From NCBI GenBank assembly GCA_963573315.1, contig OY752150.1, forward strand, positions 1,364,001 to 1,428,000: DNA of 64,000 bases. The letters are read 5' to 3'. Source of the DNA: Entomortierella parvispora (lineage: Eukaryota > Mortierellomycota > Mortierellomycetes > Mortierellales > Mortierellaceae). A program made the translations under genes and the position numbers. The notes beneath the pieces were generated by a model. That model was not told the DNA's origin. It ran no database searches and worked only from the letters and a program-made list of their open reading frames with translations. Position 1 is the stretch's first letter. The number at the start of each line of letters is the position of its first letter. Of the stretch, positions 1-10,111 are shown piece after piece.

Positions 1-2306
1 TTGCAACACTTGTCTGATCTGGGGCATATGGACCCCTGCCGCTTCTAGCCTACGAACTTCTTTCTTCATTGGCTGTGTTAGAGTCAGGCTCGAGAGACTG
101 AATTTCTCGGCACCAGCGCTCATCGGATGGTTGTGAACTTGTATATCTTTCATGAGGTAGATGGTCCATGGTCCATCATCTTTGAAAAAGGAACGAAGCT
201 CGACAGACCATTTACAATCGCAGCGAATCGAAGTCGAATATCTTTGCCGCTCACGGTCCGAGTTCTTGTGGGGAACGTACTTTCTCCCTTTTGTACATCC
301 CAATATCCCTGAAAAGGAGAAACTATGTTAGCCGTTGAACCTCTGATTTGGGACTAGCTGATCACACAGCAGATTGCACAGGAAACATACTCTTATACTG
401 CATTGATGTCTCCAAATACCTCAAAGAGGCTCTTCGAATATCAAAGCCACATTCTTTTGCCCATGATCTTATGGAATCTTCGGCGTCCTTGAGAGTTTCA
501 AATGTACCGCCGTGGTTCCATGGAAAAGGAGATAGTTCATGATTATCCTAAAATCAGGACGATATGTTAGCTATTGATACTCTTTTGTCAAGGTCAGATT
601 TTTTTGGGATAGAGACGAACCTCAGCCAATTTGTTTTCTTCAATGGGGTCGCCATCCTCATCCGATTGATTCGGAGGAACGCTGATTTTCTTGCGGCCCT
701 GTCCATAGTCGGAATCGTGGCGGTCATTCGTGTCTGCATCATGGTAGTCGTCTTCAGGATGCCCAAAGCGACTATCGCTGAGCTGGTATCGGTCATAGTG
801 GATTTCTTGATCCTCGTCAGTCTGAGGGATTTGGGAATACTTGGCGTCTTGAGAATCTTCAAAGGAAGGCTCACCGCTATTTTCAGCCTTTGGAGGGAGC
901 GTCCTTGCGTAGCTCAACGTCACTACTGGGGCTTGTTCTTGAGGTCTGCCGGTCATAGAGCGAGTTAACTTAGTAGCCACATGCGACTTTCTGTCATCAG
1001 GTTCCTGATGATATTTACCAAGCAAGGGTGAATTCGGGGAGAAGAAGAGGGAAGCGCTCATCAACATGGTTAGTAAGTTACAGTAAAAGATAGGTAAACA
1101 TGTTATAACTGTAAATGTATCTATGTCTGTACCTGATCCATCCAGTTCCCTCCAGTTAGAATATGCAAGTACCAGAGTCGATAGATATAAGCGTCGTTTG
1201 CGGTCCAATGGTTCCTGAGATGAATTTTTCGAAGCGTGGCCTCGATGGCACGTAGGGCAATTATTCCACAGGAACCTTCATCGACTTGTTGAGGTACGTC
1301 CAAATGGTGGATTTTGTACTCTCTGTGTGCTTGCACATTGCAGTGTCCCAGCAGTTTACCGACGGCTCTGACAACCTTGTTTCCGTTGATATCATCCATC
1401 TTCCATTGTCAAGAGAGTGACCGAAGTAAATCAGTTTCTCTTCAAAGTTGATGACAAGGGGGGCCCAATGGTTTCCGAGATTAACAATTGCGAATGCTTT
1501 TCTTTGCAATGAAGCGCATTGGAAAAGTTTAACCGAGATTTTATCCCATTGCTTCAATTGCTGAAGTTCCTGTTGGCGAGACAGGTTTATACGAAAAGCC
1601 GTTGTAGGAACAAAGACGTCGTTTGCTTGGGCTAGAGCTTTAAACTCTATTAGGAATGTGTCGATCATTGCGCCTGACAACCACTCATTATTTCTGAACC
1701 GAAGAATGTCCATGAGACTGTTGACCGAACCACTCGCTGTTTTGAAGTCGCGTCTGAAGATGGCGAAGGATTAGTTAGGAGCCTGTAGAATCAATGAGGG
1801 AATGGACTTCGTTACATAACAACGCACCTCATGATGTCAGGGTCGTTCAAGAGCGTATAACTCAGGTTTTTTCTGAACTGGGTACCAGTATCAATAGGAT
1901 GATCTAACCATTTAAGCATCGTACGAAGCTCAATTGCTGCCTTCATTTGCTCATGGATTCCTTTCAGGACCCGGAGACCGGACAAGGATAAGAATCCCAC
2001 GCTGCCAATAAGCGCAGCTCCAGACCGGGCCGAAGTTAGCAGGAACTTCATCGCAGCTTCAATTGTGTCCGAGTGAGGGATGGCGGCTAATTCGTCGATA
2101 TCGTCCAACGGCAATCGTAGATCCTCAAAGTTCCTGGGAATTCCACCCTCAAAGAACTCTGGCTCGGCTTTTTCAAGGACTCGGGGGAAGCTTTTGGTGA
2201 CGAGGTCCTCGCCCGAGAGTGTCATCTCCCACCGAAAGACAGCAGTTGGGCGGGTGTCTTCAGGCGGGCCGATTGGGTTGTTGTAACGGATTCCAGACTG
2301 GGACAT
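1..2306 (-). pseudogene. Ulp1-like (C48) protease fused to FAR1 DNA-binding domain; mobile-element gene, frameshifted, partial
   Basis: Exons read from the right: 2306-1828, 1753 to the frame break, then on to 1133, 1004-621, 547-391 and 308-1 (runs off the window). Joins at 1827/1754, 620/548 and 390/309 keep phase; the 1132/1005 join is the least certain. An N-terminal region of about 190 residues leads into a Ulp1/SENP cysteine-protease domain: His in GNHWAPLV, a glutamine in VPQQVDEG and the nucleophile Cys in GSCGIIAL. The position expected to be the catalytic Asp (family YGDSL) reads YFGHSL. Near 1395-1402 the frame shifts, between LDNGRW and MDDINGNK, with no possible intron. After an acidic linker comes a FAR1-type zinc domain (WAKECGFDI, RCDCKWSVEL, VHNHP). 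C48 proteases and FAR1 domains both occur in Mutator-like elements. Probably a decayed transposon gene; an assembly error at the frameshift is possible. Confidence 0.7.
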
Positions 2307-2726
2307 GTAAGATGATGTTAAAAGGGGAACAGGGTAGGAGGGTAAGAGTGGAGTTAAGTGAAGTGCGCCCTCCCTTCCCTTCCCCCCCCCTATATACCTA
2401 TTTCACACCTCTCCTCTTATTAAACTTTGGACTCAAGGCGGTTGTTCAGAAGTACACAAGTGCTCTCCTGAACACAAAGAAAAAAAAATCTCTCAACTTC
2501 GCTTCAGATGTGTGTTTTTTTTTTTTATTATAAAAATGCTCTCTTCTTTTCGCCGTCCATCCTCTTTCTAATCAAGCTGTCCGTCTTCCTTTCATCAAAC
2601 CGACCCAATCCTCGCCTCACTCACCAACCCCTTCCAACATTACAAGCCAGTGAGTCATACCGCACATCTCGACGCTTGATTTGGAACCACCACTTGATGT
2701 TCTAACCCTTTCTCTTGAAGAGATAG
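2307..2726. promoter_or_regulatory. Divergent promoter region between Ulp1-FAR1 gene and transposase
   Basis: Noncoding gap between two divergent transposon-type genes. On the minus strand a TATATA box at about 2391-2397 lies roughly 85 nt upstream of the minus-strand start. The plus strand towards 2600-2690 is C/T-rich. No terminal inverted repeat or target-site duplication was found by eye, so the left boundary of the transposase element is undefined. Confidence 0.4.
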
Positions 2727-3746
2727 ATGGACGAAGCCCATCCTTTCTTCGAAGAGCTTAGTATCTATGTGGCCTTGGGCAATCGATTACCATTCGACTC
2801 TCCGTGGTTAATTTCCTGTCCAACAAGGGATTACCGTTTCTCTTGGGTCGAGCTTATCCGAGTTGCTAACGCGTTAGCCCTCCCGCGCATGTTCACCCTG
2901 CCAAAAGATGGAGCTGTTCCAAGACTCCAAGCCCTTTGCATGATCTGCTATCACTTGAGCCTTCCTCGCGTTCTTGATGATATGGCAGCCCACTTCAGTC
3001 GTAAAAAAGAATTTATCTCTCACGCACTCAAGCATGTCGGAGGGCACATTCATTCCAGTTGGGAGCACCTCCTTCAGTTTGACCATATTCGCCTCCGGCC
3101 AGAGTACCTGCAAGCTCTTGCAAATCAAGCTGGTTCAAAAGGGGAGCTTACGAACTGTTGGGGGTTTATAGGCTGTAGCCATATCAAGATCCGCCGTCCT
3201 GTAAGAGACCGCAATGTTGTGTATTCTCGCGATAAGAAAAAGTATTGCCTGAAGTACCAGTCAGTCTTCACTCCCGATGGCATCATTGCTCATATGAGTG
3301 GTCCTTACCCAGGTTCACTCGATGACTCGGCCATATTGGATTCGTCAGAGCTTGAAACAATTATGAACCGCCACTGCCGCGATATTCAAGACTCCCCAAT
3401 GGCCATTTACGGTGACAAAGCATATTCTGGATGCAACCTCGATCAGGTTCGCGGCCCGTATACAGGCCAAGCCCTCAGTCAAGTCCAAGTTCGCTTCAAT
3501 TCAACCATGGGGTCGCGTCTCCTTTGTGTCAAATGGGGCTTTGACTTCATCGAGCAGAACTGGAGTGGAGTCGTTCACAATCCTGACCTGCGAATGTTCC
3601 GGTCTCCTTGCAGTGTTATTTACAGTTATCCTTTGTGTGCTCTGCTTGCGAACATTCTTACTTGTCTCCGTCGAGGGAACAACATCAGCCATCGTCACAG
3701 GATGGTTCCCCCAACTCTCGAAGAGTATCTCACACGCCAAGTCTAA
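2727..3746 (+). CDS. Harbinger/PIF-type (HARBI1-like, DDE_4) transposase with degenerate catalytic triad
   Basis: Intact single-exon frame of 339 residues, close to HARBI1 length (about 350). The middle and C-terminal part follow the PIF/Harbinger DDE nuclease layout: WGFIGCSHIKI (family WGFIDGTH), YPGSLDDSAIL (family PGSxHDSxxL), YGDKAYSG, and VKWGFDFIEQNW (family VEWGFG). Two of three catalytic acids appear replaced: the first Asp of FIDG reads GC and the Glu of VEWG reads Lys. Only the Asp of SLDDS remains. The frame is nonetheless open throughout, so the protein is either recently inactivated or retained for a non-catalytic role. Its stop is 30 nt from the stop of the opposing companion gene, as in two-gene Harbinger elements. 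Start chosen as the first in-frame ATG. Confidence 0.75.
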   Translation: MDEAHPFFEELSIYVALGNRLPFDSPWLISCPTRDYRFSWVELIRVANALALPRMFTLPKDGAVPRLQALCMICYHLSLPRVLDDMAAHFSRKKEFISHALKHVGGHIHSSWEHLLQFDHIRLRPEYLQALANQAGSKGELTNCWGFIGCSHIKIRRPVRDRNVVYSRDKKKYCLKYQSVFTPDGIIAHMSGPYPGSLDDSAILDSSELETIMNRHCRDIQDSPMAIYGDKAYSGCNLDQVRGPYTGQALSQVQVRFNSTMGSRLLCVKWGFDFIEQNWSGVVHNPDLRMFRSPCSVIYSYPLCALLANILTCLRRGNNISHRHRMVPPTLEEYLTRQV

Positions 3747-3776
3747 TTGCTGAGAATATGAAATATATTTTTGTCT

Positions 3777-5189
3777 TTATTGTGACGACTGTAGGTTCAT
3801 CTGTGGTTCTATTTGGACGTGAGACTGAGAGGTTGTTGATATGATAGGTTGTTGTGGTGGGAAATGCGGTCGTGGTGTTGTTGGGAATTGTGGCTGTGAT
3901 GGTAAGAATTGCGGTCGCGTTGACGCCGAAGAGTGAGGTTGATATTGGAGCTGTGTTGAGGCATTTCTCCGTAAAGCTTTATGTATATCAAGAATGTCCA
4001 TTTTCAACGTGTGTAGTGTTGCCCCGACGCCTAGTATGGCACGTTCGGTACGCTGATGGGACTCCAGGGACTCTTCGATTCTGGTTGTGAAGGTTAATAG
4101 GGCACTTTCAAAGGATGCTAATATTTCAGTCGCTTTTCTTTGCTCCTCAATCATTTTCCTTTGCTCCTCAATCATTTTCCTTTGCTCCTCGGCTATTCTC
4201 CTTTGCTCTTTCGCGAATCCCCGTGGCATTCTCATCGTGACCCCCCCTGGCATATTTTGAGGCGGAGACCTGGACCTCGCCATCAATGGAGTCGCCGGAA
4301 GGACAGGTTGTAGTTGGTCTTGCTGTTGATAGTAAGGTGTTGGTGAAGGGTGGGCAGGATCGACTCTTTGTATTCTACCGTCCTCAGAGCCAGATTGATC
4401 GCTTTCAACTAGCCCTTCATCATACTCACATCCATCCTCGTCATCATCTTTGTTGCCTGATTCACCATTATCAGCCTTTCTTTTCTTGTGCGTGTATTGG
4501 GTATGATCCAACCCACGCATCCTCTTTTCTGCAGCAATTTCAGATGTCGTTTCCTTGTTTCGTAAGATGACTCGTTGTGAACTGCGCAAAAGCCGGCATA
4601 GCTCTAGAAGTCGGCTTGTGAATGTAAGATCTCCATTCATGAGAGCGACGTCTTTCTCATAAGAATCATACTCCAAACAGAGTCTCTCAATTGTAGCATA
4701 CAGGGCGAGTCCTGTCACCCCTTTTAGGCTTGGTTCCGTACTCTCAAGATCTATAGCAAGACGAGTGTACAATGAACCACCTTTGGTCATCGCCCTGGAG
4801 CTGAGATCAGCCTGTTCGCCAGTGCACATATCATGGAATCGCCGGACAAGGAACCGGACGGCCAAAAAGATCCTGCGTTGGTTTCCTCCAGAGAGAGAAA
4901 ACATGATGCCGCAGTAACGCTTCGACCCAGTGGTTTGTGCCACTGAGAGGTTGCCTAAAGGACCAGTTATTCACGACTTGGTGAGATGGATGATCGAACG
5001 ACATCATGTCATTCATTCAATCAAATTACTTTCTCGTTTCCTGTCCTCCTCGGAAAGAATCCTGTCCTCCTTGAGCAAAACAACATCCTCTGGGTCCTCG
5101 AATGTCTTCTCGTAGTGGTGGAGACACGACTCTGCATCTTTCTTCGAGTGTTCCGCAGATGCTCTAGTTGTGGGATGCATTAGAGACAT
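3777..5189 (-). CDS. Coiled-coil companion protein of the Harbinger-type element
   Basis: Two exons, 5189-5030 and 4942-3777; the intron has GTAATT...CTCTCAG and joins in phase, giving about 441 residues. The N-terminal 190 residues are charged and helical with no family I can name. A basic/acidic low-complexity stretch follows (HKKRKADN, then DDDEDG). Next comes a perfect short heptad-like repeat (EEQRKMI three times, about residues 300-320), then an S/P/Q-rich tail. Harbinger elements usually carry a second gene encoding a Myb/SANT-like protein that helps import and bind DNA. The tail-to-tail position suggests that role, but I see no clear SANT motif, so the function is inferred from position only. 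Confidence 0.5.
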
Positions 5190-5280
5190 GTTGAAGAGAG
5201 AAAACAGCCCGTTTGACCTTTGACCTTAGTTCGACCAGAAAGTGGCTTAGCCCAGAAAGAGTCAATGGTTGTAAGATAAG

Positions 5281-5845
5281 GTAAGTTGTTGGACGACAAG
5301 CAGGACGACAAATAAGAGGGCGGACGGCAAGAAAATAAGCTGGGACGACAAATATGAGCACAGAACAAATGGGACGACAAATAACAGAGCAGGACGACAA
5401 ATAACAGAGCAGGACGACAAATAATTGAATGGGACGACACGGGACGACAAGTAAACACTGTCGTCCGGGACGACAAATAGACAAATCCGGAGTTCACATT
5501 CAATTGTTTGTGCCACTTCCCTCTCGGTGTGACGACAAAGAGACACTTCCACTTCTCAGCCGAAAGCGCGTGGGAGGTTTTTTTTTTTGGATGGACGGTT
5601 GAGCTGATTGCTGTGCTGTGCGACATTGGCATCGCAAGTCCTGTTCCTTAGATCAAAATCGCTCTCACGCACCGCGCCCTGGTCATGCACCACAAATAAC
5701 CAATTATGGACTTGCTTGGTCCTTTTTTTGGATGGACGGTTAAACTGATTGCTGTGCCATGCGACATTGGCATCCGACCAACAACTGAGAGAACCGGACG
5801 ACAAGCATAGGACTGTCGGACTGGACGACAAATAGACAAATCCGT
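5281..5845. repeat. Cluster of GGACGACAA motifs (subterminal-repeat-like)
   Basis: At least nine copies of GGACGACAA, most extended to GGACGACAAATA, all in the same orientation, irregularly spaced at about 5291, 5303, 5343, 5372, 5392, 5412, 5442, 5468, 5796 and 5823. Spacing is 10-40 nt in the dense part (5291-5476). The segment ending GACAAATAGACAAATCC occurs twice (near 5480 and 5838). Arrays of short oriented motifs next to transposase genes often serve as subterminal transposase-binding sites. That interpretation is inferred from position. Confidence 0.7.
5581..5774. repeat. Direct repeat pair of about 52 nt (5581-5633 and 5722-5774)
   Basis: Two near-identical copies begin in a T-run followed by GGATGGACGGTT and end GCGACATTGGCATC, with only a few transitions between them. 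The first abuts the left arm of the 71-nt inverted repeat at 5634; the second lies inside the loop. The arrangement looks like nested or rearranged copies of a small non-autonomous element. Confidence 0.75.
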
Positions 5846-5924
5846 TCAACATGATTGGTTATTTGTGGTGCATGACCAGGGCGCGGTGCGTGAGAACGAT
5901 TTTGATCAAAGGAACAGGACTTGC
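5634..5924. repeat. 71-nt inverted repeat, arms 5634-5704 and 5854-5924 (MITE-like hairpin)
   Basis: The left arm starting GCAAGTCCTGTTCC matches the reverse complement of the right arm with about two mismatches in 71 nt. The loop is about 149 nt and holds a copy of the direct repeat plus two GGACGACAA motifs. The right arm runs straight into LINE-derived sequence, whose reading frame stops at the junction, so the palindromic element seems to have inserted into or truncated the LINE. Confidence 0.8.
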
Positions 5925-7024
5925 GACGTCGCACAGTACTGGAACTGTCGTGTTTGGTGGAAGTAGGTATGTGATCGTTCTCTTTGTCGCTCTGGCTTTC
6001 AGCGTGCTGAAGAAAAAGCGAGTAGACTGTTCCCCGAAGTCCTGGAGCTTGATCTTGGCTCGGATCAAAAGGATGACATGCGTTTTTCCTGCTCGGCTGT
6101 TAACCGCCTTTCCACCTCTGAGACTTCAGTTCGCAGGTCCTGGATCTGTTGTCATTTACCAGCGGGGCTGCCTTGGTACCAGGAGATACGTTGTAGTAGG
6201 TGTTGTCTCTGGCGTTGTAGGTTGTTGAGTTCATCTTTTCGCTCCTTAGACCTGCGCATGCTCTCCTGTTGGATGTCGTCTTGGAGTCTGTACTTAAGAC
6301 TGTCCAAAGCCACCTCTGGGGCGAGCCCCGAAAGGTCTGGGAGAACGTTGTCTATCGACTGGGTGAGAAAACGGGTGAACGTTTTATCCTCCAGCACTGA
6401 AGAGTTCTTTCTCCACACTCCGGGCCCTGTGGTGAGGGCCTCCAGTTGGATGTCACACGAAAGGAGGGAATGGTCGGTCCAGGCTCTATTGATGTACCTG
6501 ACTTGTGGGAGACCAGCATTCTCTGCCATGGAGTGGGAGGCGAAAATGTAGTCGATGGTTGTTTGAGTTTGAGAGTTTGTGAATGTCGGAATGGGGATGG
6601 AGCTGCCACGGGCGATGATGTCGAGAGAGTTATCCTTCAGCCATCCGCGCCATTCTGGTAGGACCGTTCCGCGGAGGTGATGATGGTAGTTGAAGTCCCC
6701 TAGGACGAAAAAATCGGAGGGGGGATGTTGGAAGAAGGAGAGGTCGAGGGTTCGTTGGAAGAACGAATTTCGAAGAGCTCTGCCGTCAGCAGGGGCATAG
6801 ATGACGCAGACAGAGAACAGAGGCACCTCCGGGTCGGTTGAGCGGGCCACTTGCGCCACAGCGGTACGTTGGTCCAGAGAAACGTCCGAGTTAAGGAGCA
6901 CGAAGCGGCTGTTCGTGCACAGGAGGGCGACATGTTTGGTCCACACGGAGCTGTGGGTGTAGAGGGTGAACGAGAGGAACACTTTATTCGGATAATTGGT
7001 ATTTGGGCCTGCTTGAGCAGGCAA
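5925..7024 (-). mobile_element. LINE (non-LTR retrotransposon) fragment: part of AP endonuclease domain and linker
   Basis: The minus-strand frame from 7024 to 6152 encodes the second half of an APE-type endonuclease: FVLGDFNYHH (catalytic Asp/Asn region), TTIDYIFAS and WTDHSLLS. This is followed by a basic helical linker. After an in-frame stop at 6152, and in another frame to about 5930, comes the usual LINE linker leading to reverse transcriptase (KIKLQDFGEQSTRFFF). The start of the endonuclease and the whole reverse transcriptase are missing; the 3' side is cut by the right arm of the inverted repeat. This is a dead copy with at least one frameshift or stop. Confidence 0.8.
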
Positions 7025-7704
7025 TGGCCGAAGCTATCATTCGTTGGATTATGGCTGAACGCCTCCAAGTCAGAATCCGTGCTAGGACGCGACGATAAAG
7101 CCCCACCGGCTCCAGCTCTGGGTGACTATTGTGCATTGGGTCTGCGACACGGGCTCGTTGCTGGTGCGTGCAGCAGTGCAGTCCACAGCATGGTCGCGTG
7201 GACGACGCGAGAAACTCCTAAGCCACGTCATCATTTGGCAGTCACAGACAGAAAGGAAGGGCAAGAAATTCGTTTCTCTCCTTGTTCTCCTTCCTTCCCG
7301 CCAACTCGCTCCACTCCTCTTCTACCTTCCTCCCCCCTTCACCCTGCCTTTTTGCTTTTCTGTTCTTTTCTTTTCTAGCTCCCTGACGTCGTGGACCTCA
7401 AGATCACTTGTCGACCAGGAACAACAGTGCCAGACGCCTTTTTGCTCTATACTCGTCACCCGCAAGCACAAGCACGGAATAACACTGGACCCGACTCTTT
7501 GGACCCTTTCGACCCTTTCGACCCTTTCGACCCTTTCGACCCTTTCGACCCTTTCGACCCTTGAAGCCCGCGGGACTGGTCTATCTAGCCACAGAGTTCT
7601 CCATTAAGACATACACAGGACAATTTGACTCTGGAGACGGGTCAACACCCGAAAAGACTGGAAAATAAGACACGCAGACACAGACACAGTTCCCCGCTCT
7701 ACCC
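7025..7704. other. Intergenic: LINE edge and CTK3 upstream region
   Basis: No gene seen. The left end is the broken 5' side of the LINE. The plus strand from about 7265 to 7380 is strongly C/T-rich, as in front of other plus-strand genes here. A 9-nt tandem array occupies about 7499-7563. Confidence 0.5.
7499..7563. repeat. 9-nt tandem repeat GACCCTTTC, about 7 units
   Basis: Perfect head-to-tail copies of GACCCTTTC roughly 145-205 nt upstream of the CTK3 start codon. It could lie in the 5' leader. No function can be read from it. Confidence 0.9.
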
Positions 7705-9890
7705 ATGGACGTCGACCCTTTTGAGGCTCGCATGCTCTTCCTGGGGCTGCTGAGCAAGCTCAATGCCTCACAACACTCCATCCTCAAGGTTGGGAACTTT
7801 GCAATGCGGAACAGGGACCTCTATGAGGATCTCTACAGCTGCATCACCGAGGAACTGGAAAAGGTGAGTGGTTCATGGCCTACACGATGCTGGAGACCTT
7901 CACTCTTCTTTTTTTCTCTTTCTTTCCTTGTCTGCCTCCCTCCACGGCCTCTTTCTTCTCCATGACCCCCCTTATCGCGTTTTTGTTTTCTTTTCTTTTT
8001 GTAAACCACTTTTCCAAGGAAATGGGACACCTTCAATGGATGCAATGCGATCTTCTATAAAAAAAAAGAGAAGGGTCATCAGCGTTATTCCTTCTCCTGC
8101 CTTTTCGCGTTGACCAAGAAAAGACAGCGGCAGTCCGGCGCTTGGTTTTCCTTCCTTGTCTCCCCCCTCCTTGCTCCCTCGTTTGCGTTCATGAATAAAA
8201 CGATAACGAGAAACTCTTGGACAAGATGCGTCGATAAGCCAGCCATTCACATAAAAAAACCAAAAAAAGAAAAAAAAAAGAAAAGCAAGCACAAAAAATG
8301 CATTGAGATAAAAATCCACTCTTGAAAACGCAAATGGAATGTACGATGAGACTATCGCTGTTGGACGATACCATACCATCCGCCCCACCTTCACTCACTC
8401 ACAAACATGACCTGAAGTCTTGATGCGTGCACACGTCCATTCTCTGTGACGATTGGACTGCGCTTCCAACCTCCTAAGCACCGCAACGCAACCACCGTCC
8501 CCGACCTGAGCTCCGTTCCAGTTGTGAATACTGAACCTGTTTGAACATCTGCTCCAATCCTACCCCCTCCCCCCCTTCATCTCTTATCTATACCTCTTCG
8601 CGTCCACTCGAATGTCGCACGACAACTTACGCCCACCTACTCTTCTTTTCGCAATATCATCTGTCAATAGACGCCTTCGCTCAACGCGAGAATGAACATA
8701 CTCTACGTGTTGGATTCGATTTGTCTGCAAAGTCTAAAGGCCAATTTTTCAGGATACACCGATCTTCTCCAACGGAGCCTGCCCGAGGTCATTGACCTTG
8801 TCGCACCAGCTGGGCCCAAAGGAAACGTGAATGTTGCAGGAACCAAAAAGGTAATAATATCCGCGTCTCTCCCCTCGTCTTCTTGAAGAGTCAAAGACGG
8901 TAATCTAACCCTTTCGAGAACCAACATTCACTTTACTAGATTCTAGAGATTTGGAAAACTCGACGGGTTTTTCCTGCGAACGTTGTAGACAAGGTCGCAC
9001 AGTCGCTTGACAGCAGGGATTTGAGGTTAGTGAAAGGACGCGACTTGTTCTTCTTTGAACTTGGCCATAAGATGGATTTGTCCCCCTGTTTCATTTCTAA
9101 ACTCCCTTTGCCTCATTGCCATAGCGCGAATGTCCTTGTGGCAAACGATGCAGGGTTCTCCAAGGATGACATCCTGCGACGCATGGACGAGGATAGAGAA
9201 CGGGTAAGGGGCAACGGCTTTCAAAAGAGGAGATAGGGATCCTCCGACGTGGCAATCACAGAGCAAGGAGATAGTCTTCCTATTCTGTCTCGGCGCTCTC
9301 TAACCGAAGTTGTTTCGTGTTCGTAGCACAAGAGGATACGAGAAGAAATATGGATCCGTCCTCCAGAAGAGAACCCAGAGGACGAGTTTTTTGAGAGCTG
9401 GGACGACACTTCTGATATCGAGGATGTAGATTACGAAGACATGGAATGCGAAAATGAGAAATACCTGGCAGGATATCCTTGGTCCTTGGAGTTTGATCGT
9501 TTCCTACCCTCACCTGCGTTGCTCAGACGAAAGAGCAGTAATGGCACGCCTCCCTCTCTGACAGCCGACTCTGCGCCCTCGTCAGCATTAGCATCGTCAA
9601 CACAAGCTGAAGAGTCGGCAACCTTGATACCCACTTCCACTTCAGCCTTGGCGCCATTACCCCCGGTATCGACGCCAGGAACTTCATCTACCATTAGCAT
9701 CTTATCAGCCTCATTTTCATCACCGCCGGTGTCTTCAACAATACCATCACCCCCATCAGCATCTGCGGGAGCAACGACAAAAGCAGTAACAGCACAAGTG
9801 TCAGCTACAACTACGTCTTCAGCAACACCCACGACAACACACTTTCATACTTCTGTTGTCCATAGATCCGCTATGGTGTCTTTCCAATGA
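7705..9890 (+). CDS. CTK3: CTD kinase subunit gamma (Ctk3-like)
   Basis: Five exons (7705-7863, 8671-8850, 8940-9025, 9125-9203, 9327-9890), all joins in phase, about 355 residues. The N-terminus DPFEARMLFLGLLSKLNASQ, then SLNARMNILYVLDSIC, is the conserved start of the Ctk3/Lsg1 family (CID-like helical domain). An acidic patch (DDTSDIEDVDYEDME) follows, then a Ser/Thr/Pro/Ala-rich tail of about 130 residues that looks disordered. Ctk3 is the non-catalytic subunit that, with Ctk1 and Ctk2, phosphorylates Ser2 of the RNA polymerase II C-terminal domain during elongation. Intron 1 is 807 nt, much longer than its neighbours, but conservation across the junction (EELEK to TPSLNAR) supports it. 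Confidence 0.85.
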
Positions 9891-10111
9891 CATAAAAAAG
9901 AGTTTGTCACTTCAAAAAAAAACCAATGATCTTTCTGTTGCTCAAGTAGGTGTCGCATGCACGCACGGAGAGATCGAACGGGCATGGACAATCATTTCTT
10001 TTATATTTTTCTTTTGTCATGTTCTACATGATTGAACAAGATTCCAGTTCTTGTTCTTTCTCTCATTTTTTTTCTACGTTTCAAGTGTGCGAATGGGGGG
10101 GGGGAACCGTG

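Noticed and set aside
5164-5632. Minus-strand open frames rich in CRP/LFVV/LSS
   Set aside because: They are translations of the GGACGACAA array in different frames, not proteins.
8110-8394. Open frames inside CTK3 intron 1
   Set aside because: Conserved Ctk3 sequence is continuous across the intron, and these frames are low-complexity with no motif.
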